DNA of 35,080 bases from Paenibacillus ferrarius. Its GTDB lineage: Bacteria; Bacillota; Bacilli; Paenibacillales; NBRC-103111. A program made the translations under genes and the position numbers. The stretch spans positions 1 through 35,080 of the forward strand of contig NZ_MBTG01000049.1 of NCBI RefSeq assembly GCF_002027705.1, written 5' to 3'. The notes under the pieces are model-generated. The model was not told the origin of the DNA and ran no database searches. It saw nothing but the letters and a program-made list of their open reading frames with translations. Numbering within the stretch: the stretch's first letter is position 1; each line of letters starts with the position of its first letter. This document shows positions 7,243-15,156 of this stretch, one piece after another.

Positions 7243-8850
7243 TTGAAAACATTTTCCAAGATCACGTCCGTTTTAATTACCTCATCTCTGGTTTTAACCG
7301 CTTGTGGAGGCGCCAACGAAGGTGTGTCTTCATCCCCCAAGGGTAGCCCGGGTGCAAGCGCTTCGGCTGCCGCTGGCACCAAGGAAAAGCTCGAACTGAA
7401 ATGGAATGTCATTGCTGATGCAAGCAGTCAACTGCCATCGCCTGATAAGGATTTTGTGAAAAAAGCGATCGAACAAAAGTTTAATGTCAGTCTCAAGCTG
7501 ACTTATGCGCCGATGGGGCAGGATTATAAAAATAGACTAAATACCCTGATTGCATCCGGCGATATCCCTGACCTCTTCTTCTCGGAGGGGATTGATTCCA
7601 ATACGTACATTAAAGACGGTGTCGCTCGCGATTTAACCGGACTTGTTACGCCAGCCAAGATGCCGAACTATTTCAAATACTGGATGAAAGAAGATATTCT
7701 GAAAGGCTATCAGGTGCAAAACGTGTTCAAACGGGCTCCAGTGCCGTACGAAACCGATTTGTACCGCACGTTCTATATTCGAACAGATTGGCTGACTAAG
7801 CTAGGTCTGAAAATGCCTACCAATTATGATGAATTGATTACTGTCATGAAGGCATTTACGTTCGATGATCCGGATGGGAACGGGAAAAACGATACGTATG
7901 GGTTTACCGCTGTGGGGAATGGAACCAACATGTCGATGGATTTTCCGGAGTTTTTGAAAAACGGCTTGGTTGGTGACACCTATGTGGAAGGCGATAAATT
8001 AATTGATGTACGGACGGATATTCGCCTGCAGCCGGTTCTAAATGATATCAAAAACCTCCTTAGCCTGAAGGTCGTTGACCCAGACTGGCTGTTGAATAAA
8101 AACGGACAGCAGTATGACAAGGCATCGCAGGGGAAAGTAGGAATCGTGCTGGGTATGGGCAAAACGCTTGCCTTCGATAATAACCCTGCGGGTATTCAAA
8201 TGAAAACAAAGCAGGTTACAGGCAATCCAAACGCGAACTGGGAGCCCTTCCATCCGTGGGGAAAGACCGGTTCATGGGTTGAAACGATTCCGGGCAATCC
8301 GTTCCTCATCAGCTCCAAAGCATCGGATGCCAAAGCACAACGTTCCATTGAAATTCTCGATTGGCTCTCAGGGGAAGAAGGCTTCCTGCTGACACGCTAC
8401 GGTCAAGAAGGTGTGGACTATAAGCGCGATGGCAAGAAGATTGAGGTTAATGCGGACGCCTATAAAAAAGATGTTACCGACAATGGCAACTTTATCGATA
8501 TTTATGGATGGTTTACACCAAGAAAGCCGGAAGTTTTCGGACTGGACATTATGGATAAAGATGTGACAGAGCGGGATAAGAAAATTGTCGAGAAAATTCG
8601 CTCCTATAAGATCCTTCCTTCGGTTGGAACAAGTCTTGCTATCAAAGAGGGTATGGACCTAGCGGGCATGCGCAAACGTATGAATGAACTGCTTATTCAA
8701 GTCTTGTACAAAGATAAGGATGCATCGAACTGGCCGCAATATCGCCAAGAAATTATGACCAAATACGGCGGTAAAGCGATATTTGATTATTATGCGGAGC
8801 AGGTTGCTGCGGCCCAAGGGAAAGCCATTACTTTTAAAACGGATAACTAA
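7243..8850 (+). CDS. Solute-binding lipoprotein (LplA/YtcQ type)
   Basis: Extracellular binding protein of 535 residues delivering an oligosaccharide or related compound to the two permeases. The signal peptide ends in a lipobox LTAC with the lipidated Cys at residue 21, followed by a Gly/Ser/Ala-rich linker. The mature part is large (over 500 residues), as in the LplA group. A motif DDPDGNGKNDTYGF (calcium-binding-like loop) is typical of these proteins. The frame is open from ATG 7174, but TTG 7243 has AGGGAGGT about 7 bases upstream and gives a proper signal peptide; the longer start would bury it. The exact sugar cannot be read from the sequence. Confidence 0.9.
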   Translation: MKTFSKITSVLITSSLVLTACGGANEGVSSSPKGSPGASASAAAGTKEKLELKWNVIADASSQLPSPDKDFVKKAIEQKFNVSLKLTYAPMGQDYKNRLNTLIASGDIPDLFFSEGIDSNTYIKDGVARDLTGLVTPAKMPNYFKYWMKEDILKGYQVQNVFKRAPVPYETDLYRTFYIRTDWLTKLGLKMPTNYDELITVMKAFTFDDPDGNGKNDTYGFTAVGNGTNMSMDFPEFLKNGLVGDTYVEGDKLIDVRTDIRLQPVLNDIKNLLSLKVVDPDWLLNKNGQQYDKASQGKVGIVLGMGKTLAFDNNPAGIQMKTKQVTGNPNANWEPFHPWGKTGSWVETIPGNPFLISSKASDAKAQRSIEILDWLSGEEGFLLTRYGQEGVDYKRDGKKIEVNADAYKKDVTDNGNFIDIYGWFTPRKPEVFGLDIMDKDVTERDKKIVEKIRSYKILPSVGTSLAIKEGMDLAGMRKRMNELLIQVLYKDKDASNWPQYRQEIMTKYGGKAIFDYYAEQVAAAQGKAITFKTDN

Positions 8851-8873
8851 TCAAGCGGATTGGAGATTTGGCG

Positions 8874-9656
8874 ATGCGTTTAAAGGGAAAAAAGGCGTTG
8901 GTCACAGGTGGGGCAAGAGGCATCGGACAGGGAATTGCGGAGAAATTCGTGGAGGAAGGTGCCCATGTCATTCTGCTTGACTACCGGGAAGAGCATTTGC
9001 TTCAATCCGCCGTTATGCTTCGCAAATTTGCCGAGGAACGCGGAATTACAGCCCAAATTGCAACGGTAGTTTGTGATTTGGGTATACCCGAACAGGTGGA
9101 GCGGGCCGCCGAGGAGGCTTGGTCGTTCTGGGGCGGGCTTGATATTCTGGTCAATAATGCGGGAATTGCTGCGCGGGAATCGTTCGTGGATATTCCGCTT
9201 TCCCGCTGGCAGCAGGTGATTCAAGTGAATCTTAATGCGATGTTCCAGCTCAGCCAATGGGTTGCCAAGAGGATGATTGCAGATAAGATTCAAGGTTCGA
9301 TTGTGAATATGGCTTCCAAAAATGGATTGGCGGGCAGTGCTGTACTCGCCCACTATAACGCCTCCAAGGGGGGTGTTGTGCTGCTGACACAATCAATGGC
9401 TGTTGATCTTGCGGAGTACGGGATTCGCGTTAATGCGGTAGCGCCGGGCTTTATTGATACACCATTGGACAGAGAACTTAAGGAAAAATCGGAACAGACG
9501 CTTAACCTGACTGCGAGGACGCCGATGCGCCGCCTTGGGACTGTCAGTGAGGTAGCTAACGCCTTTCTTTTTCTGGCCTCGGATGAAGCTTCCTATATAA
9601 CCGGAACTACGCTGGTTGTAGATGGCGGTCATCTGGCCAACGCGTGTGATTTGTGA
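8874..9656 (+). CDS. Short-chain dehydrogenase/reductase (SDR)
   Basis: Classical SDR of 260 residues, cytoplasmic, NAD(P)-dependent. Seen motifs are the cofactor loop VTGGARGIGQG near the N-terminus, NNAG, the catalytic Ser in NMASKNG and the Tyr/Lys of HYNASKGG, and the usual PGFIDTP segment and C-terminal VDGGH. An acidic residue (LLDYRE) at the end of the second strand favours NAD over NADP. A TTG lies at 8868, but ATG 8874 has GGAG (8862-8865) at correct spacing. It probably oxidises the imported sugar or an intermediate alongside the MDR enzyme at 4165. Its substrate is unknown. Confidence 0.88.
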   Translation: MRLKGKKALVTGGARGIGQGIAEKFVEEGAHVILLDYREEHLLQSAVMLRKFAEERGITAQIATVVCDLGIPEQVERAAEEAWSFWGGLDILVNNAGIAARESFVDIPLSRWQQVIQVNLNAMFQLSQWVAKRMIADKIQGSIVNMASKNGLAGSAVLAHYNASKGGVVLLTQSMAVDLAEYGIRVNAVAPGFIDTPLDRELKEKSEQTLNLTARTPMRRLGTVSEVANAFLFLASDEASYITGTTLVVDGGHLANACDL

Positions 9657-9706
9657 ACAGGTATGCTTTTTTCCACCAATAACTAGTGAAAAGGGAGCCG
9701 TTGCAA

Positions 9707-12055
9707 ATGTCTCGAGACGAGTCTGCTGATAACAAGAATCCAATGTCGAAGGAAACGGAAAAGGAACGAGTGAGCCGAAGAAGCTTGCTCAAAACGTTAA
9801 GTGTGGGCGGAGCGGTGCTGGCTGGCAATGTGCTCGCCGCCAAGCTTGCTTTTGCAGATAATCAAAAAGGCAATCAGGATGAGCAGCAGGGAATAGGGAA
9901 CGGCAGAGATAAGGATGAGAAAGGAAAGGGGGGAGATCCGCTGCTGCAGGTAAGCAATGTGAGACAACTCCTCGAGCTGCCTCCGGGACACTTCAAGGAC
10001 GGAACAATCGTCTATGTGGGCGGCTATAATCGACTTGGTGATGGCGGAGCCAAGCTGGTTCGCTGGATAGACGGAAGCACTAAGGCGGATAACGGCGGTA
10101 CGGTTCATAAGCCAGTTGGCAATAAGAAGGGCTGTTGGGAAGTTATCCAACAAGGCGTAGCTGATTTTCGTTGGTTTGGTCTCTTTGATGGATCGAAGAA
10201 CGCGGATGATGCGCTGGATGCCTTGGTCAATGATCTATCGATCCACCGAATTGAGGCTCATACCGATTTGAATTTTACTCGGCGTCATACGTACCATCGA
10301 AGCGATATTGAGCTGGACTTCCACGGTCATACTGTAACAACGGAAGGAATTGTGTTGAACACGAAGGATAATCCCTTCGGAGCTGTGATGTTCTTTCAAG
10401 GTACAGCGACGGGTGACATACAGACGGTTACTCTCTCCAAGACTATTGCCGAGTTAAGCGACATTCTGGAGGTGCCGAACTCCTCGGCCTTTCAGGTAGA
10501 GGATTGGTGGAACGCGCAGGTAAATAACAACCCAGCCGGCAAGGCGCAGCGCGAGTTGGATTACTTGCTGATGGTCACGGAAATCATTGACAGCACTCAT
10601 ATTCGTGTTAATTATAAGCTGGGTTGGGCGCTTGCGGCTGGCCGAGTCATTACGTATAAGAAGATGAAGCCGGTCTTTCACTGCCATGTGCGAAATATGA
10701 AGTTTGTGGGTGTCCCTGTGCCGCCAACCAACTCAACAACGGTAAGGCCTTTCGACACATGGGATCAGATTGGCTCTAATCCGGTTGCTTATGAGTTCGC
10801 AGTCCGATGCGATGCGTCTGGGATTGTGGCAACCAAAGTGTTCTGGCCAGTAGTCCAGCGGCGATATTGTACGCATTACGTAACTGAGCGCTGCGAGCTC
10901 TACAATCCGGAGGAAAGGGACTGGGGAGGTACAGGCTACTTGACCCAACAGCTTAACGTACTCTACGGGCATGTCAGGGATTGTAATACCAGCAATGCAC
11001 GGCACCTTAATGACTTCACTTGCGCTGGCTACTGCATGGTCGAGAATTGTCATGGTGACGGGGATGATTACGGTCCCTTCGTGACCCATGGACAGTTTGA
11101 GCATGACCTTGTGTATATCGGAAACTCCGGCTTGCTCTCGTTTGCCAACAGTGGAACCACATGGGGGGACAGCGCGAAGCGAATCACGGTTAAGAAGCAT
11201 ATTGCGACACGGATCGTGGCGCACAAGAAGCTGACCGACCTTACACTGGAGGACGTTCACGCCATCAAGAAGGAAGGCTTGGACAACTCAGGCACGATAT
11301 GGGCTAACGCGGATGGCTTGCAGATGAGAGGTTGTACGACAGAGATGATGCTGACACTTTCCCAAAGCTCAAATCGTTCCGCCCGAAAAAATATCGCGGA
11401 TGGCTGCACCTTCGGGATGACGCCGGATTATGAAATCGCTCGCCCGGTCCGAAGCACGGCTGTGGGGAATCTGCCCGTTTCTTCCGATTTTGTGATGCAG
11501 AATTGTGAATTTATCAATGTGGATAATAACAATATCGGCAGCATTAACCGGCTTGTACTGATTAATACTTGGTTTACTGGGGTTTCGCCAACATCCAGGC
11601 CAGTACGAGTAGGCAGTGTTGATGTAACTGTACAAGGCGGCGGCTTCCGCAACTCGGGACTGCTGTTGACAGGAACTTTCGATTCGGTTGCGACAGGAAC
11701 GGAGGATCAGTCGATTGCGGTCGGCGGTGGAGCCCAGCTTAGCGGAACGAACGCGGAGAAGGCGTTTTTGAAAAGCAATAATACGAAGGGTGTCGTTACG
11801 TGGAGCTTCGGGGACTGTAAAAGCACAGCCGCAGATTCGAGTACCGCACACTTTAGTATTCCGGCGGGCACTGGTAATTTGAAGGCCATTGGCGCAAGGT
11901 TTACGAATGGCAAGTATGAGGCAGCCGCGACAGCATTCGGAAGTGGCCGTTATTTCTTCCTAACCTCGTGCATCGAACAAGGTGTTAATCGTGCTGCACT
12001 GCCTCCCGAGAACGATACGATTAAACATAGCGCAGGAAACATTACGCTTTCCTAA
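9707..12055 (+). CDS. Tat-exported right-handed beta-helix (pectate-lyase-like) protein
   Basis: Protein of 782 residues with a twin-arginine signal: SRRSLLK (Arg24-Arg25), then a hydrophobic segment to about LAFA (residue 50). A charged low-complexity linker follows. The region around DFRWFGLFDGSKNADDALDA and HRSDIELDFHGHTV is the start of a pectate-lyase-superfamily beta-helix. Many short turns with Asn and Gly follow to the C-terminus. ATG 9707 has AAGGGAG upstream; an earlier GTG at 9686 overlaps that ribosome site. By position within a sugar-uptake locus it is probably a polysaccharide lyase or hydrolase acting outside the cell. Tat export suggests folding, possibly with a metal, before secretion. 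No catalytic residues could be assigned by eye. Confidence 0.75.
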   Translation: MSRDESADNKNPMSKETEKERVSRRSLLKTLSVGGAVLAGNVLAAKLAFADNQKGNQDEQQGIGNGRDKDEKGKGGDPLLQVSNVRQLLELPPGHFKDGTIVYVGGYNRLGDGGAKLVRWIDGSTKADNGGTVHKPVGNKKGCWEVIQQGVADFRWFGLFDGSKNADDALDALVNDLSIHRIEAHTDLNFTRRHTYHRSDIELDFHGHTVTTEGIVLNTKDNPFGAVMFFQGTATGDIQTVTLSKTIAELSDILEVPNSSAFQVEDWWNAQVNNNPAGKAQRELDYLLMVTEIIDSTHIRVNYKLGWALAAGRVITYKKMKPVFHCHVRNMKFVGVPVPPTNSTTVRPFDTWDQIGSNPVAYEFAVRCDASGIVATKVFWPVVQRRYCTHYVTERCELYNPEERDWGGTGYLTQQLNVLYGHVRDCNTSNARHLNDFTCAGYCMVENCHGDGDDYGPFVTHGQFEHDLVYIGNSGLLSFANSGTTWGDSAKRITVKKHIATRIVAHKKLTDLTLEDVHAIKKEGLDNSGTIWANADGLQMRGCTTEMMLTLSQSSNRSARKNIADGCTFGMTPDYEIARPVRSTAVGNLPVSSDFVMQNCEFINVDNNNIGSINRLVLINTWFTGVSPTSRPVRVGSVDVTVQGGGFRNSGLLLTGTFDSVATGTEDQSIAVGGGAQLSGTNAEKAFLKSNNTKGVVTWSFGDCKSTAADSSTAHFSIPAGTGNLKAIGARFTNGKYEAAATAFGSGRYFFLTSCIEQGVNRAALPPENDTIKHSAGNITLS

Positions 12056-12070
12056 TTCTACAGACGTATA

Positions 12071-12116
12071 TTGGATTGGATGAAATGGAGACTATTGCTA
12101 TACTTATCCTATCCAA
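12071..12116 (+). promoter_or_regulatory. Promoter framed by an inverted repeat, upstream of the GntR gene
   Basis: TTGGAT (12076-12081), a 17-base spacer and TATACT (12099-12104) form a good sigma-A promoter. An 11-bp inverted repeat overlaps it: TTGGATTGGAT (12071-12081) covers the -35 box and ATCCTATCCAA (12106-12116) lies just after the -10, with one mismatch between arms. Occupancy would block polymerase, so this is a likely self-regulatory operator for the regulator encoded next. Confidence 0.65.
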
Positions 12117-12183
12117 ATAACGAATTGATTAGAGCGGACTATGTAGATTGTCGAGTAAATGGCTCGAAGAATGAGGGAGCAGA

Positions 12184-13557
12184 ATGGAAAAACAAACAAA
12201 TCGGGATACAGCCCGTAAACGATTAAGCGAGCTTATCAGCATGCTTCGAGAAGATATTTTAACAGGCAAACGACCTGTTGGCGACTATTTGCCTTCCGAG
12301 AAAACGTTCGCTGAGCAGTATAACCTTAGCAATCAGCTCGTGCGCAAAGGGCTTGATGTCCTGGTATCGGAAAGGCTGATCGAGAAAATTCCGCGTGTGG
12401 GAACGAAGGTCGTCGGATCACCGGACGGTTCATTCGTTACCGTGAAGTTCGGATACCATACTTCCGTGACGGGAGAGGCGGATATTCTTCGGCTGCTGGC
12501 GCTTTTTCAAAAGGAACATCCGCATATCCGGGTTCAGGCTGTGCCTCTATATGGAAGCGACTACGGCTATATTCATAACTATTTAACGGGCGGCATCCTC
12601 GATGTCGTCATGATGAACTATACGAATTTCAGAGAATTTCTAGAGATTGATAATGGCGATTTATTGGAACCGATGGAGCCTAATTCGGAGATCAGCACCT
12701 TTTTATCCGATGGCTTTACAGACAACGGGCGTTTGCTGGTACAGCCCTTTATTTTTTCACCTATTATTCTATGTTATAACCGTGATCACTTTCTGGAAGC
12801 GAACATTCCTGAGCCGGACAGCAGCTGGCAGTGGAGCGATCTGAGGAAAAATGCGGCCAAGCTCGCTATTCCTAACGAAAGACTCGGGTTTCATTGTGAC
12901 TTTTACTCTCCTAACCGCTGGCCGCTTCTGCCGCTCCAAACACAAGCCAAATTCGAACGGCAGCAGGACGGACGAATTCGCCTTGCAGGGACCAAAATGA
13001 TGGAGGCACTGCGAATTTGCCGTGATATGAAGCATGATTTCCCCATGTTGTCCGAAGGCATTACAACGGGTGAATCGGAGCGTCTGCTGGCGCAGGGCAA
13101 GGTATCCATTATTATGACGAGTTACTTTTACTTGAACTATTTAATTAATGAGAATGTCTCGTTCGACATAGCACCGGTACCGCATCTGGGAACTCCGTTG
13201 ACATTGCTGCTTAATATCGGTCTGGCTGTTAACCGCCATTCGCAAGTGAAGGAAGCTGCCGTCAAACTAGTTGATTTCCTGACATCGCATAAGGCTCAGC
13301 TGTTCATCCGGCAGATGACCTACAGTCTTCCCGCGCTGAAATCAGCTTCGGCATGGAAAGGTCAGGAGGAGCTGTATCGTCCTTCCCGATTCTCGCTATT
13401 CCGTGAAACGATTCCGAGCTTCCACTATTTCTCTGACTTAGGCATTAGCCCTAAGGAGCTTACGACTATTAATCAAGAAGCCAAGTTGTATTGGGCAGGA
13501 CTGGAGACCGAAGAGGAACTGATCTCGCGGATTGAAGGATCGCTGCAATTGCGATAA
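12184..13557 (+). CDS. GntR-type regulator fused to a solute-binding-protein domain
   Basis: One-component regulator of 457 residues. Residues about 10-80 are a GntR winged helix (LPSEKTFAEQYNLSNQLVRK, then a wing with RVGTKV). From about residue 85 to the end it resembles a type 1 extracellular sugar-binding protein (HPHIRVQAVPLYG, LDVVMMNYTNFREFLE, the late hinge-like helices). There is no signal peptide or membrane segment, so the binding fold is cytoplasmic and probably senses the imported sugar or a pathway intermediate. The ATG follows GAGGGAGCAG. It lies between the exported enzyme and the catabolic enzymes of the same locus. Its operator is probably the inverted repeat at 12071-12116. 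Repressor versus activator cannot be decided from sequence. Confidence 0.85.
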   Translation: MEKQTNRDTARKRLSELISMLREDILTGKRPVGDYLPSEKTFAEQYNLSNQLVRKGLDVLVSERLIEKIPRVGTKVVGSPDGSFVTVKFGYHTSVTGEADILRLLALFQKEHPHIRVQAVPLYGSDYGYIHNYLTGGILDVVMMNYTNFREFLEIDNGDLLEPMEPNSEISTFLSDGFTDNGRLLVQPFIFSPIILCYNRDHFLEANIPEPDSSWQWSDLRKNAAKLAIPNERLGFHCDFYSPNRWPLLPLQTQAKFERQQDGRIRLAGTKMMEALRICRDMKHDFPMLSEGITTGESERLLAQGKVSIIMTSYFYLNYLINENVSFDIAPVPHLGTPLTLLLNIGLAVNRHSQVKEAAVKLVDFLTSHKAQLFIRQMTYSLPALKSASAWKGQEELYRPSRFSLFRETIPSFHYFSDLGISPKELTTINQEAKLYWAGLETEEELISRIEGSLQLR

Positions 13558-13579
13558 TACGGAGGGAGGAAGGATTCAT

Positions 13580-14419
13580 TTGGTCTTTGACTGTCATACG
13601 CATCTGTTTGGGCCTGGACAATTTGGCGGAGCAACGCTGGCTTCAGCCAAACGCGCTTGGGGAAACGATCAGGAAATGTTGGTTACGCCAGAGATTCATT
13701 GGGAGCTCTATAAGGATTTGGATGGGGCCATTGTGCTTGCTTTTGACGCACCGGCTACTGGACTAAATGTACCCAATGAATACGTGGCTGACTATGTGGC
13801 GCAGCATCCTGGCAAGCTGTTTGGCTTCGCCAGTGTTGACCCCAATCGGACAAACGCCCCATCCATTTTGGAATCAGCCGTCAAAGAAATGAAGCTAACC
13901 GGACTGAAACTGGGACCGATTTATCAAAACTTTTATCCGGGGGCTCCAGAGTTTCTGCCGCTGTATGCTAAAGCAAATGAACTGAAAATTCCGATTTTGT
14001 GGCATCAGGGAACTTCTTTCGTGCCGGAAGGCTATTTGGATGCCTCCAGACCGGCAGCTCTTGATCCAATAGCCAGAGCATTTCCAGACCTGAAGATGGT
14101 GATTGCCCATATGGGTCATCCTTGGATAGATGAATGCATTGCCGTCGTCCGCAAAAATACGAATATGTATATGGATCTGTCTGCGCTGGGCTCACGTCCA
14201 TGGCAATTTTATAATGCGATCGTATCTGCGATGGAATATGGGGTGACTCACAAAATATTGTTTGGCTCCGATTATCCTTTTTTTACTGCCGAACGCATGA
14301 TGATCTCCCTGCGCAACATTAATCAACATACCGAGGGAACCTCGCTTCCGAGAATTCCCGAGTCCATCATTGAAGATATCATACACCGCAACACCCCAGA
14401 GCTGCTGGGACTTGTCTAG
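13580..14419 (+). CDS. Amidohydrolase family protein (COG2159-like)
   Basis: TIM-barrel metal-dependent hydrolase of 279 residues. The metal-ligand motifs are visible: CHTH at the N-terminus, WHQG and AHMGHPW in the middle, and FGSDYPF for the catalytic Asp. This matches the Amidohydrolase_2 family, which contains decarboxylases, 4-oxalomesaconate hydratase and sugar lactonases. In this locus a lactonase (opening a sugar lactone) or a hydratase acting before the RraA aldolase would fit; the sequence does not decide. The frame is open from ATG 13532 inside the regulator gene, but TTG 13580 follows GGAGGAAGG and gives the normal family start MVFDCHTH. It begins 22 bases after the regulator stop. 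Confidence 0.82.
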   Translation: MVFDCHTHLFGPGQFGGATLASAKRAWGNDQEMLVTPEIHWELYKDLDGAIVLAFDAPATGLNVPNEYVADYVAQHPGKLFGFASVDPNRTNAPSILESAVKEMKLTGLKLGPIYQNFYPGAPEFLPLYAKANELKIPILWHQGTSFVPEGYLDASRPAALDPIARAFPDLKMVIAHMGHPWIDECIAVVRKNTNMYMDLSALGSRPWQFYNAIVSAMEYGVTHKILFGSDYPFFTAERMMISLRNINQHTEGTSLPRIPESIIEDIIHRNTPELLGLV

Positions 14420-14473
14420 TTCGAGTCCTGAAATTACTAATCAACTTACAAGCCTAGAGGAGGCTAAAGCTAG

Positions 14474-15130
14474 ATGAATGATAAACAACTGTTCGATACG
14501 ATGTGCGAATCCCTTTATGCCGCAGTTATTTCTGATACGCTCGATGAACTGGGCTATCGTCATCAAGTTATGCGGGAAAATATCAATCCCATTGATCCCA
14601 ATTGGGTCATAGCTGGCCGTGCGAAGACGGTGCTGGCTGTTGATGTTCATTACATTCCAGAAAATCCTTATGGCAAAGAGATCGAAGCGGTTGACAGCGT
14701 GAACGAGGATGAAATCGTCATTGGCTGCACGAATGAATCGACCCAGAATGGGCTATGGGGGGAGCTTCTGTCTACCGCCTGCAAAGTGAGAGGAGCTCGG
14801 GGCGCTGTTGTAGACGGATTGATTCGTGATACGAAAAAAATACTGGAACTGGACTTTCCTGTTTTCGCTACTGGTACGAAGCCTGTTGACTCGCAAGGAC
14901 GCGGTATGGTCATCGAATATGACGTGCCTGTACGTTGTGGCGGCGTGATGGTGAATCCTGGAGATGTCGTATTCGGAGATCGGGACGGAATTGTCGTTAT
15001 CCCGAATCAGCTGGTTGATGAAGTGATCAAGCTTGCTTTGGATAAAGCGACAAGGGAGAACAACACGCGCAAAGAACTGCTGGAAGGTAGAACGCTGCGT
15101 CAAGTTTACGATAAGTACGGCGTGTTGTAA
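14474..15130 (+). CDS. RraA-family aldolase (HMG/CHA aldolase type)
   Basis: Protein of 218 residues in the RraA / class II pyruvate-aldolase family. The family's Mg and substrate motif is seen as GARGAVVDGLIRDTKKI, with the conserved Asp-Gly and Arg-Asp. The C-terminal VNPGDVVFGDRDGIVVIP is also characteristic. In this position, in front of an IlvD/Edd dehydratase, cleavage of a 2-keto-(3-deoxy) acid to pyruvate (or oxaloacetate) and an aldehyde is more plausible than RNase regulation. Start ATG follows AGAGGAGG. It lies 26 bases before the dehydratase, so the two are probably co-translated. Confidence 0.85.
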   Translation: MNDKQLFDTMCESLYAAVISDTLDELGYRHQVMRENINPIDPNWVIAGRAKTVLAVDVHYIPENPYGKEIEAVDSVNEDEIVIGCTNESTQNGLWGELLSTACKVRGARGAVVDGLIRDTKKILELDFPVFATGTKPVDSQGRGMVIEYDVPVRCGGVMVNPGDVVFGDRDGIVVIPNQLVDEVIKLALDKATRENNTRKELLEGRTLRQVYDKYGVL

Positions 15131-15156
15131 GTCATCTGCCGAAGGAGAGAGACGCC

